Both the position numbers and the translations under genes were made by a program. DNA of 64,000 nt, from the NCBI GenBank assembly GCA_900016675.1, contig LN483071.1, forward strand, positions 124,001 through 188,000, given 5' to 3'. How positions within the stretch are numbered: the stretch's first letter is position 1; every line of letters starts with the position of its first letter. A model generated the notes under the pieces. The model saw nothing but the letters and a program-made list of their open reading frames with translations, was not told the origin of the DNA and searched no databases. This stretch comes from Arthrobacter saudimassiliensis. Lineage in GTDB: Bacteria; Actinomycetota; Actinomycetes; Actinomycetales; Micrococcaceae. Positions 1-7,303 of the stretch are shown here, piece by piece.

Positions 1-848
1 AGTGGAGCGTCGGGACGGTCGAAAGGCAGGTCCGGCGGATGGTCGCCGGGCATACGGTCACCGGCTACCCGGCGCTGGTCGACGAAGGCACCACCGCCGG
101 GCTGCGGGTGTTCTCTGACCCGGCGGAGCAGGCGGCGGCCATGCGCTCGGGAGTCATCCGGCTGCTGGCCCTCCGCGTGCCCGACCCGTCCCGGTACGTG
201 CTGGAGCACCTGAACAACCGGGAGAAGCTGTCCTTCAGCCAGAACCCGCACGGCTCGGCGGCGGCCCTGATGGCCGACTGCTCGCTGGCGGCGATCGACA
301 AGCTGGTGCCCGAGGCGCTGCCGTGGAACCGGCAGGACTTCGACGCCCTGTATGAGCGGGTCCGGGCGGACCTGATCGACACCGTGTTCACGGTGACCGC
401 GATCGTGGAGAAGGTGCTGTCCGCTGCCCGCCGGATCACCGTGCAGGTCAAGGCCACCGGCTCCCCCGCCCTGATCGGTGCGCTGCAGGACATCCGCGCC
501 CAGCTGGATTCCCTGGTCTACCCCGGGTTCGTCGCCCGCACCGGCTACGCACAGCTGGCCCACCTGCCCCGCTACCTGGCCGGCATCGAACGCCGGCTGG
601 AGAAGCTGCCGACCAACGTGGCCCGCGACGCTGCGCAGATGGCCGTCGTGCAGGCCCTCGAGGACGACTACGACGACGCGGTGGCGGCCCTTCCCCCGGG
701 CGCCGCCGTGTCCCCGGCGCTGCGGGAGGTCCGCTGGATGCTGGAGGAACTGCGCATCAGCTTCTTCGCCCAGGAACTGGGAACGGCCCGGTCCGTCTCG
801 GAGAAACGGATCCGGACCGCCCTGAACAAGGCGCTCGCCCCTGCCTGA
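1..848 (+). CDS. hrpA: ATP-dependent RNA helicase HrpA, C-terminal fragment
   Basis: The reading frame is open from the left edge (frame starting at base 3) and ends in TGA, so only about the last 280 residues are present. The text resembles the C-terminal DUF3418 region of HrpA-type DEAH-box RNA helicases: a 'GYPALVDEG' segment, then 'GVIRLLAL', then a long helical tail with many Arg and Leu residues. The helicase motor domains with Walker A and DEAH motifs would lie to the left, outside the window, so the motor cannot be checked. HrpA proteins act on structured RNA, including stalled or collided ribosomes in some bacteria; that role is family knowledge. The gene ends just before a strong hairpin shared with the convergent HIT gene. 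Family assignment is fairly sure; completeness is unknown. Confidence 0.8.
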   Translation, partial: WSVGTVERQVRRMVAGHTVTGYPALVDEGTTAGLRVFSDPAEQAAAMRSGVIRLLALRVPDPSRYVLEHLNNREKLSFSQNPHGSAAALMADCSLAAIDKLVPEALPWNRQDFDALYERVRADLIDTVFTVTAIVEKVLSAARRITVQVKATGSPALIGALQDIRAQLDSLVYPGFVARTGYAQLAHLPRYLAGIERRLEKLPTNVARDAAQMAVVQALEDDYDDAVAALPPGAAVSPALREVRWMLEELRISFFAQELGTARSVSEKRIRTALNKALAPA

Positions 849-853
849 GGTCG

Positions 854-891
854 GCAGTAGCCGGCCGGCTGAGACGCCGGCCGGCTACTGC
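854..891. terminator. Convergent hairpin between hrpA and HIT gene
   Basis: Two perfectly complementary 16-base arms (854-869 and 876-891) are separated by a 6-base loop. There is no clear T-run on either side. The right arm contains the stop codon of the convergent HIT gene (885-887), so one element probably ends transcription from both directions. Confidence 0.7.
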
Positions 892-1313
892 TCGGGCACG
901 AACTGCCCGTGCCCGGCGTCGCGCAGCGCCTGCCGCAGCTTCTGTGCGTTGGCCTCCATCCGCTCCGGATCGGGGTCCTGCTCGGCGCGGCTGAAGTCGA
1001 AGTCGGCCAGGGAGTTGGCCGGCCAGACGTGCAGGTGCAGGTGGTCGACCTCGAACCCGGCGATGGTCAGGCCCGCCCGCTCCGAGCCGAAGGCTGCCAC
1101 CTGCGCCGCGCCGATCACCTGGGCGACGCCGGTCAGCTTCTGCATCAGGTCCGCCGGCGCGTCGGTCCACTTGTCCACCTCACGGCGGGGCACCACCAGG
1201 GTATGTCCGTCGGCGAGCGGGCCGATGCTCAGGAACGCGACGACGTCGTCGTCCTTCCACACGAAGCGGCCGGGGATCTCGCCCTCGATGATGCGGGTGA
1301 ACAGGGTCGGCAT
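885..1313 (-). CDS. HIT family (histidine triad) protein
   Basis: This 142-residue protein has the full histidine triad 'HLHLHV' near residue 95, plus the family's N-terminal part 'FTRIIEGEIPGRFVWKDD' and 'LVVPRREVDKW'. HIT proteins are small dimeric nucleotide hydrolases or transferases acting on purine nucleoside phosphoramidates or adenylated species; the substrate here cannot be read. The ATG at 1313 is chosen over a longer frame because it has a GGAG site just upstream and matches the usual HIT start 'MPTLFTRI'. The stop codon lies inside the right arm of the hairpin shared with hrpA. Upstream on the same strand, about 90 bases away, is a sulfurtransferase gene, so co-transcription is possible. 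Confidence 0.9.
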   Translation of the reverse strand: MPTLFTRIIEGEIPGRFVWKDDDVVAFLSIGPLADGHTLVVPRREVDKWTDAPADLMQKLTGVAQVIGAAQVAAFGSERAGLTIAGFEVDHLHLHVWPANSLADFDFSRAEQDPDPERMEANAQKLRQALRDAGHGQFVPEQ

Positions 1314-1404
1314 GGAGTCTCCTTGCTGGGAACGGGGGCCGCCCGGCCGCAGGGGCCTGCGCAGGGGCGGCGGAACGGGGCGGCCGGTAAACATGGCTTC
1401 GACG

Positions 1405-2244
1405 CTACCGCTCCCCGTCGCCCGTCGCCACCGGCTGCCCGGGGACGGTGGACCACTCGGACCAGGACCCGGGGTACAGGGCGGCCTCGAATCCGGCCAG
1501 CGCCAGGGCTGCGACCTCACCGGCCGCGAAGACGCCGGAGCCGCAGTAGGCCGCCGTCGGCCTCACGCCGTCCACCCCGGCCGCCTCGAACCGGGCCCGC
1601 AGCTGCGGCGGGCTCAGGTATCGGCCGCGCTCGTCCAGATTGCCCGCAGCCGGCACGTTGACCGCGCCGGGGATGTGCCCGGCCTGCGGGTCCACCGGTT
1701 CGGTCTCGCCGCGGTAGCGTTCGGGCGCCCGGGCGTCCAGGAGCACACCCTCCTGCCCCAGCTGCCCGGCCCGGGCCAGGTCCGCGACGGGCATGTGCCC
1801 CCAGGAGAGGCCGGCGGACCCCGGTTCCGGCAGTTCGTCGCCGCCGGCCAGCCGGCCGCCCGCGTCCTGCCAGGCGCGCAGGCCCCCGTCGAGCAGGCGC
1901 ACGTTCCCGAAGCCGGCGTGCCGCAGCAGCCACCAGGCGCGTGCGGCGGCGCTGCCGCCGGAGGCGTCATAGGCCACCACGAGGTCGCCGTCGTTGATGC
2001 CCCAGCGGCGCGCGGCGGCGGCGAAGTCCTCCGGTGCGGGCAGCGGATGCCGGCCGCCCGGCCCCGGTGGGGCCGACAGCTCGCCGTCCAGGTCCACGTA
2101 CACGGCGCCGGGGATGTGCCCGGCCAGGTACTGCGCGTGCCCGTCGGTGCGGCCCAGCTCCCACCGCACGTCAAGCAGCCGCAGGGGCGCGCCCTGGCTG
2201 CGCTTCTCCATCAGGGCCGGGACGTCGATGAGCACCGGAGTCAT
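1405..2244 (-). CDS. Sulfurtransferase, two rhodanese domains
   Basis: The 279-residue protein has two rhodanese-like domains in tandem. The N-terminal, probably inactive, domain carries 'LLDVRWELG' and 'YLAGHIPGAVYVDLD'. The C-terminal domain carries 'LLDARAPERYRG' and the active-site loop 'YCGSGVFA', with the catalytic Cys at residue 234. The CGSGV loop resembles 3-mercaptopyruvate sulfurtransferases (usually CGSGVT) more than thiosulfate rhodaneses. It would move sulfane sulfur from mercaptopyruvate or thiosulfate to a thiol acceptor in the cytoplasm. Its ATG overlaps the TGA of the upstream MBL-fold gene (ATGA), so the two are translationally coupled. SseA is the common name for this family, but substrate is inferred. 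Confidence 0.88.
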   Translation of the reverse strand: MTPVLIDVPALMEKRSQGAPLRLLDVRWELGRTDGHAQYLAGHIPGAVYVDLDGELSAPPGPGGRHPLPAPEDFAAAARRWGINDGDLVVAYDASGGSAAARAWWLLRHAGFGNVRLLDGGLRAWQDAGGRLAGGDELPEPGSAGLSWGHMPVADLARAGQLGQEGVLLDARAPERYRGETEPVDPQAGHIPGAVNVPAAGNLDERGRYLSPPQLRARFEAAGVDGVRPTAAYCGSGVFAAGEVAALALAGFEAALYPGSWSEWSTVPGQPVATGDGER

Positions 2245-2897
2245 ATCCGGACCTCGTCACCGGGCTGCAGCGCCACATACTCGGTGCCGTACATCCCGCC
2301 GATCCGCTCCAGGTGCTTTTCGACGACGCCGCGGCCGTTGCCGTTCAGCAGGGCGTCATGGATGGGATACGCGGTATCCGCCCCGCAGGCGATGAGGAAG
2401 TCGAGGACCTCCTCCACCTTGGACCACGGGGCGTGGATGGGCAGCAGCAGGATGCGGGCCCGCAGGCCGTAGGGAACGATGAAGGAGTCGCCCGGATGGT
2501 AGACGCTGCCCTCGATGAGGTAGCCGAGGTTGGCGACCAGGGGCACGAGGGGGTGGATCAGGGCGTGCTGGCCGCCGAAGGAGCGGACGGAGAAGCCGGC
2601 CAGCTCGAACTCGGCGTCGGGCGCGGCGTCGACGATCCGCTCCGCCAGCTCCGGCGCCTCGCCCCGCAGGGCCCCGGCGAGGGACGCCGGAGCATGCAGC
2701 ACCAGGTCCGGGGAGGCGGACATCGCCGCCAGGACCGGGGCGCGGTCGAGGTGGTCCGGGTGCTCATGGGTGACCAGCACGGCATCGGCGCCGGCCAGCG
2801 CCCGGTCCGTCTCGGAGAAGCTGCCGGGGTCCAGCACCAGTACCCGGCCGTCCTTTTCAAAACGCACGCAAGAGTGTGAGAACTTGGTCATCTTCAT
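2241..2897 (-). CDS. MBL-fold metal-dependent hydrolase
   Basis: This 218-residue protein carries the metallo-beta-lactamase fold signature 'THEHPDHLD' (HxHxDH), with further metal ligands expected in 'FGGQHALIH', 'YHPGDS' and 'YPIHDALL'. It resembles the compact UlaG-like/UPF0173 hydrolases, not true beta-lactamases. The substrate is unknown. The start at 2897 gives 'MKMTKFSHSCVRF', the typical beginning of the group; a longer frame adds Arg-rich residues with no family match. It is the first gene of a two-gene unit with the sulfurtransferase (ATGA overlap). It is divergent from zur, with about 120 bases between them. Confidence 0.82.
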   Translation of the reverse strand: MKMTKFSHSCVRFEKDGRVLVLDPGSFSETDRALAGADAVLVTHEHPDHLDRAPVLAAMSASPDLVLHAPASLAGALRGEAPELAERIVDAAPDAEFELAGFSVRSFGGQHALIHPLVPLVANLGYLIEGSVYHPGDSFIVPYGLRARILLLPIHAPWSKVEEVLDFLIACGADTAYPIHDALLNGNGRGVVEKHLERIGGMYGTEYVALQPGDEVRI

Positions 2898-3019
2898 GCG
2901 CCCACAGTACCCGGCGGACCGGTGCCGCGGGCCCGGCCGCACCCGTCCCGTTCCCGGCTCCCGCGGCGGCCCGGCTGGTACGCTGGACGGGACAATCGTG
3001 CCCAGTGCAGGAGGATGCC

Positions 3020-3466
3020 ATGACCGGCCAACCGCCGCGCCCCGCCAGGCGGAGCCCGGAGCAGCGGGTCACCCGCCAGCGGATCGCCGTCGGCCGCACC
3101 CTGGACGAACTCGACGACTTCGTCAGCACCCAGGAACTGCACCGGCTGCTGCAGGAACGCGGCGAGAAGGTGTCCCTGGCGACCGCCTACCGCATCCTGC
3201 AGTCCATGGCCGAGGACAACCTGGTCGACGTGCTCCGCACCGGTGAGGGCGAGGCCCTCTACCGCCGCTGCGAGGCCGGGCACCACCACCATCACCTGGT
3301 CTGCCGGTCCTGCGGGCGGACCGTCGAGGTCGAGGCGCCGGCCGTGGAATCCTGGGCAGCCCGGCTGGGCGCGGACCACGGCTTCACCGAAGTGGCGCAC
3401 ACCGTCGAGGTCTTCGGGCTCTGCCCCGCCTGCACGGCCGCCCGGCGGGCGGCCGCGGAGAACTAG
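3020..3466 (+). CDS. zur: Zinc uptake regulator Zur (Fur family)
   Basis: The 148-residue protein has an N-terminal winged-helix domain with the recognition helix around 'SLATAYRIL' (residues 52-60). A C-terminal metal-binding half follows, with five consecutive His (88-92) and two CxxC pairs (Cys95/98 and Cys135/138) that form the structural zinc site. Zur represses zinc importers when zinc is plentiful. Its placement next to znuB, znuC and znuA, tail to tail, supports Zur over Fur, PerR or Nur. The ATG at 3020 follows a clear AGGAGG site. The TAG stop shares its bases with the stop of the convergent znuB (CTAG, 3463-3466), leaving no room for a terminator between them. Confidence 0.92.
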   Translation: MTGQPPRPARRSPEQRVTRQRIAVGRTLDELDDFVSTQELHRLLQERGEKVSLATAYRILQSMAEDNLVDVLRTGEGEALYRRCEAGHHHHHLVCRSCGRTVEVEAPAVESWAARLGADHGFTEVAHTVEVFGLCPACTAARRAAAEN

Positions 3467-4341
3467 GCGGCGGACGCCCCGGCGGACCGGACCGGTGTCC
3501 GCCGGCCCCGCATCCGCCGGACCAGGCGGCAGGCCAGATAGATCAGGAACGAGATCGTGGTGATGTAGGGGCTGATCGAGATCCGTCCGCCCAGCGCCAG
3601 CAGGATCCCGCCCACGGCGGAGACCACGGCAAACGCCACGCTGAGCGCGACCACCAGGCGGGGCGAGGAGGTCACCAGCAGCGCCGCCGCCGCCGGGGTG
3701 ATCAGCAGCGAGAGCACCAGCAGCGCCCCCACGACCTGGATCGACAGGGCCACGGACAGGCCCAGCAGGAACATGAACGCAATCGAGAGCCCCCGCACCG
3801 GCACGCCGCGGGCCTCGGCCAGCTCCGGGTCCGCGCTGGCGAAGGTCAGCGGGCGCCACAGCACGGCCAGGCCGGCGACGACGACCGCGGCGCACGCGGC
3901 GAGCAGGTTCAGCTGCACGGTGTCCACCGCCACGATCTGGCCGGTCAGGAGCCCGAACTTGTTCGCCGACCGTCCCTCGTAGAGGCCGAGGAACAGGATG
4001 CCCAGGCCAAGGCCGAAGGGCATGATGACGCCGGTGATGGAGTTCCGGTCCCGGGCCCGCAGGCCCAGCACCGCAAGCAGGACGGCCGCTGCGACCGAGC
4101 CGACCAGGGAGCCGGCAATGACGTTGGCGCCCACCAGCAGGGCGAAGGCGGCCCCGGCGAAGGAGAGTTCGGCGATGCCGTGCACGGCGAAGGCCAGGTC
4201 CCGCATCATCACGAAGACGCCGATCAGTCCGCCGACCAGGCCCAGGATCGCCGCGGCCCAGAGGGAGTTCTGCACCAGGGGCAGCAGCTGCCCGTAGTCG
4301 CTGAAGTTGAAGACCTCGGAGAGGAAGTCACGCAGGTCCAA
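3463..4341 (-). CDS. znuB: Zinc ABC transporter permease ZnuB
   Basis: This 292-residue integral membrane protein of the ABC-3 (manganese/zinc/iron chelate) family has about eight hydrophobic segments. The family region 'RDLAFAVHGIAELSFAGAA' lies near residues 47-65. It forms the membrane channel of a zinc importer with ZnuC (ATPase) and ZnuA (lipoprotein binder). The start overlaps the end of znuC by 14 bases, so the operon reads znuA-znuC-znuB on the minus strand. It ends tail to tail with zur through overlapping stop codons. Zinc rather than manganese is inferred from the adjacent Zur and the His-rich loop in ZnuA. Confidence 0.9.
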   Translation of the reverse strand: MDLRDFLSEVFNFSDYGQLLPLVQNSLWAAAILGLVGGLIGVFVMMRDLAFAVHGIAELSFAGAAFALLVGANVIAGSLVGSVAAAVLLAVLGLRARDRNSITGVIMPFGLGLGILFLGLYEGRSANKFGLLTGQIVAVDTVQLNLLAACAAVVVAGLAVLWRPLTFASADPELAEARGVPVRGLSIAFMFLLGLSVALSIQVVGALLVLSLLITPAAAALLVTSSPRLVVALSVAFAVVSAVGGILLALGGRISISPYITTISFLIYLACRLVRRMRGRRTPVRSAGASAA

Positions 4342-5143
4342 GGTCGTCCTCGTTCTCCAGGTGGTGGTGGGTGGTGGCGTCCGGAATGCCGAGGACGACG
4401 ATCCGGCCGTGGCTGCGGATCACCTCGACCCGGCTGCCGTACATGTCGGACAGGACGTCGCTGCGCAGCACCTCGGCGGGCGTGCCCGTGCGGAACTGTC
4501 CCCCGGCGAGGTAGAGCACCCGATCGACGTAGTCGATGATCGGATTGATTTCATGGGTCACGAAGACCACCGCGGTGTCCTCCTGGTGGCAGCGCCGGTC
4601 GATCAGCGCGCTGATGGCCTGCTGGTGATGCAGGTCCAGGGAGAGCAGGGGTTCGTCACAGAGCAGGACGTCGGGGTCGGTGGCCAGGGCCTGGGCGGCG
4701 CGCAGCCGCTGCAGTTCTCCGCCGGAAAGCTGGCCCACGGGCTGGTCGGCGTACGCGGCGGCCCCGACCTGGCCCAGCAGCTCATCCACCCGGCGCCGGA
4801 CCGGGGCCCGGCGCATCCGGATGCCCCACCGGTTGCCGTCGATGCCCATGCCCACCAGGTCCCGGCCGCGCAGCGGCGTCGACGGGGCGAAGGTCTTCTG
4901 CTGCGGGATGTAGCCGATGTCGGCGTTGCCCCGGGTCACCGCCGCGCCGTTGACGGTCACGGTGCCGGCACTCAGGGGCTGCAGGCCGAGCAGGACCTTC
5001 AGGAACGTGGTCTTGCCTGAGCCGTTGGGCCCCAGCACGGCCAGGAACTCCCCTCGGGCGATGTCCAGGTCCAGTCCCTGCCACAGCACCCGGTCCCCGA
5101 AGGACATCCCTGCCCCGCGCAGCCTGACGGCGGGAGCGCTCAC
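4328..5143 (-). CDS. znuC: Zinc ABC transporter ATP-binding protein ZnuC
   Basis: A 271-residue ABC ATPase with Walker A 'GPNGSGKTT', signature 'LSGGELQRL', Walker B 'VLLCDEPLLSLD' and H-loop 'FVTHE'. It energises ZnuB. The GTG at 5143 is chosen because it overlaps the TGA of znuA (GTGA at 5140-5143) and starts 'VSAPAVRLRGAGMSFG', typical for the family; an upstream in-frame ATG would lie inside znuA. A gene order of binder, ATPase, permease with overlaps throughout implies one mRNA. Zur probably controls it from the promoter upstream of znuA. Confidence 0.9.
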   Translation of the reverse strand: MSAPAVRLRGAGMSFGDRVLWQGLDLDIARGEFLAVLGPNGSGKTTFLKVLLGLQPLSAGTVTVNGAAVTRGNADIGYIPQQKTFAPSTPLRGRDLVGMGIDGNRWGIRMRRAPVRRRVDELLGQVGAAAYADQPVGQLSGGELQRLRAAQALATDPDVLLCDEPLLSLDLHHQQAISALIDRRCHQEDTAVVFVTHEINPIIDYVDRVLYLAGGQFRTGTPAEVLRSDVLSDMYGSRVEVIRSHGRIVVLGIPDATTHHHLENEDDLGPA

Positions 5144-6120
5144 CGGAGCACGCCCTCGATGCTCTCCACGTTGGCGTCCATCCACTGCAGGTAGTCCTCG
5201 CCCTCGGGCAGCGTCTCGGAGAAATCCAGGACCGGCACGCCGTCGTCCTCGGCCGCCCGGCGGACGGTTTCGGTCTGCGCCGAGGCCGTCTGGCTGTTGT
5301 AGGCGAGGAAGGCGAGGTCCCCGGACCGCACCAGCTGCTCCATGTCGTTCAGCACGGCCACCGGGACGTCGGAGCCTTCCTCCACCGCCTCGGTGAAGTC
5401 GTCGGGGGTGACGTTGTGCAGGCCGGCGTCCTCCAGCAGGTAGTTCGGCACCGGCTCGGTCACGGCGACGTCGCGGCCTTCGGCCTCCGGACGCAGCGCC
5501 GCCAGGCGCTCCAGCAGCGCGTCGATGCCGTCACCGAAGTCCGCCGCGTTGGCCCGGAACGCCTCCGCATTGTCCGGATCCAGTTCGGCCAGGCGCTCCG
5601 CCGCGGCCTCGGCGAGCAGTCCCATGGCCTGGGGGCTGTACCAGACATGTTCATTGAACGCGCCGTGCGAGTGGCCCGCATGGTCTCCGGACTCTTCCGC
5701 GGCGTCGTCGGCATGCTCATCGGCGTGATCTTCGGTTCCGGTGTCCAGGCCGGAGATCTCGACGGCGTTCAGCACGTCCTCCTCCGGCACCTGTTCCTCG
5801 GCCACGAGGGTTTCCATGAAGCTGTCATAGCCGCCGCCGTTGAGCACCACCAGCTGCGCGTCGGACACCGCGAGGCGGTCCCGGGCGGTGGCCTCGTAGG
5901 AGTGCGGATCCTGGGTGGGCCGGTCAATGATCGACCGGACGCTGACATGCTCCCCTCCGACGCTTCCGAGGATGCTCCCGTACACGTCGGTGGAGGCCAC
6001 CACCTGCAGGGCGTCTCCGGCGGCGGTGTCGGTCCCGCCGTCCTCCCCGCCGGAGCAGGCTGAAAGGGTCAGGGCGGCAGCGGTCAGCGCCGCCGCAACG
6101 GTGGCGGTCATGCGGCTCAT
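5140..6120 (-). CDS. znuA: Zinc-binding lipoprotein ZnuA
   Basis: A 326-residue cluster A-I substrate-binding protein. It has a lipoprotein signal peptide ending in the lipobox 'LSAC' (Cys22). The mature domain contains 'DPHSYEATARD' (a metal-ligand His), a long acidic/His-rich loop 'DHADEHADDAAEESGDHAGH' typical of zinc rather than manganese binders, then 'FNEHVWYSP' (second His). It would capture zinc outside the membrane for ZnuBC. The ATG at 6120 follows an AAGGAA site and begins the signal peptide; a longer frame adds unsupported residues. It is first in the znuACB operon, and its upstream region contains a 13-base palindrome that may be the Zur operator. Confidence 0.92.
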   Translation of the reverse strand: MSRMTATVAAALTAAALTLSACSGGEDGGTDTAAGDALQVVASTDVYGSILGSVGGEHVSVRSIIDRPTQDPHSYEATARDRLAVSDAQLVVLNGGGYDSFMETLVAEEQVPEEDVLNAVEISGLDTGTEDHADEHADDAAEESGDHAGHSHGAFNEHVWYSPQAMGLLAEAAAERLAELDPDNAEAFRANAADFGDGIDALLERLAALRPEAEGRDVAVTEPVPNYLLEDAGLHNVTPDDFTEAVEEGSDVPVAVLNDMEQLVRSGDLAFLAYNSQTASAQTETVRRAAEDDGVPVLDFSETLPEGEDYLQWMDANVESIEGVLR

Positions 6121-6189
6121 GGTGGTGGTTTCCTTGCTGGCTGGGGACGGCCTCCCGGAGTGCGGGGACCAACCCATCGTAGCCCAATC

Positions 6190-6202
6190 GCGAACGGTTC
6201 GC
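6190..6202 (-). promoter_or_regulatory. Candidate Zur operator upstream of znuA
   Basis: The 13-base perfect palindrome GCGAACGGTTCGC lies 70 bases before the znuA start. It sits between a TTGATG (possible -35) and a TACGAT (possible -10) read on the minus strand, a usual place for a repressor site. It does not match the AT-rich Zur box known from Streptomyces and mycobacteria, so assignment to Zur rests on position alone. Confidence 0.4.
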
Positions 6203-6232
6203 ATCAAGCGGTGCGGGTGGGCGCCCTGCACG

Positions 6233-7303
6233 CTACCGGCCGAGCCCCTCGCCGGAGCGGCGCACGCCCTGGGCCTGCGTCACGTCCCGGATCTCCCCCA
6301 CCAGCTCCTCGATGACGTCCTCCAGGAACAGCACGCCACGGGTTCCGCCGTCGGGCCCCAGCACGCGGGCCAGATGCGAGCCGGTCCGCTGCATGACGGC
6401 CAGGGCGTCCTCGACACCGTCCCCGACCTGCAGGTTGGCCAGGGTCCGCACCCGGTTCTCCGTGATCGGCTGCCCGTAGGCCTCCGCCGGCACGGCCATG
6501 ACATCCTTCAGGTGCATGTAGCCGGTCAGGTTGCCCGCCGGATCCACCAGCACGAACCGGGAGAACCCGGTCCGGGCCACGGCCTTCTCGAACTCGGCCG
6601 GCGTGGAGTCGGTCCGCAGCGTCACCAGGTCCGCCAGCGGCACCATCACGTCCCCGGCCGTCTGCGTGGAGAACTCCAGGGCACCGGAGATAACCCCGGA
6701 GTCGTCGGCCACGAGCCCGTGGCGGGTGGATTCCTGGACGATGGACTGCACCTCCTCCAGCGTGAAGCTGGAGGTCACCTCGTCCTTGGGCGTGATACCG
6801 AGCAGACGCAGGGCGTGGTTGGCCAGCCAGTTCAGGGTCCAGATGACCGGCCGCACGATGCGCGAGACCATCACCAGCGGCGGCGCCAGCACCAGCGCGG
6901 CGCGGTCGGCCACGGAGACCGAGATGTTCTTCGGCACCATCTCGCCGATGGTCACGTGCAGGAACGTCACGATCAGCAGCGCCGCCAGGAAGCCCGCGCC
7001 GTCGGCCGCCTCCACCGGCAGCCCGACGGCCTCCAGCGGCGCCGCCAGCAGGTGGTGGATGGCCGGCTCGGCCACGGTGAGGATCAGCAGGGAGCACACG
7101 GTGATGCCCAGCTGGGCGCAGGCCAGCATGAGCGACACGTTCTCCATGGCCCAGATGGTGGTCTTCGCGCGCTTGGATCCGGTTTCGGCCAGCGGCTCGA
7201 TCTGGGAACGGCGCGCCGACATCACCGCAAACTCGGCACCGACGAAGAACGCGTTGCCCAGCAGCAGGACCACCAGCCACGCGATGCCAGCCACGTCGCT
7301 CAT
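6233..7303 (-). CDS. CNNM/HlyC-type membrane protein (DUF21 + CBS)
   Basis: A 356-residue protein of the hemolysin C/CNNM family. An N-terminal DUF21 domain (about residues 1-190) has transmembrane helices and the signature 'TIGEMVPKNISVS'. A CBS-pair region follows, from about 200 to 340, with 'GDVMVPLADLVTLRTD' and 'FLEDVIEELVGEI'. Family members bind nucleotides through the CBS pair and are linked to Mg2+ or Co2+ transport; the older 'hemolysin' name is misleading. The long C-terminal CorC_HlyC domain is absent or very short. The ATG overlaps the TGA of the upstream paralogue (ATGA), so the two form a co-translated pair that may work as a heterodimer. Confidence 0.87.
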   Translation of the reverse strand: MSDVAGIAWLVVLLLGNAFFVGAEFAVMSARRSQIEPLAETGSKRAKTTIWAMENVSLMLACAQLGITVCSLLILTVAEPAIHHLLAAPLEAVGLPVEAADGAGFLAALLIVTFLHVTIGEMVPKNISVSVADRAALVLAPPLVMVSRIVRPVIWTLNWLANHALRLLGITPKDEVTSSFTLEEVQSIVQESTRHGLVADDSGVISGALEFSTQTAGDVMVPLADLVTLRTDSTPAEFEKAVARTGFSRFVLVDPAGNLTGYMHLKDVMAVPAEAYGQPITENRVRTLANLQVGDGVEDALAVMQRTGSHLARVLGPDGGTRGVLFLEDVIEELVGEIRDVTQAQGVRRSGEGLGR

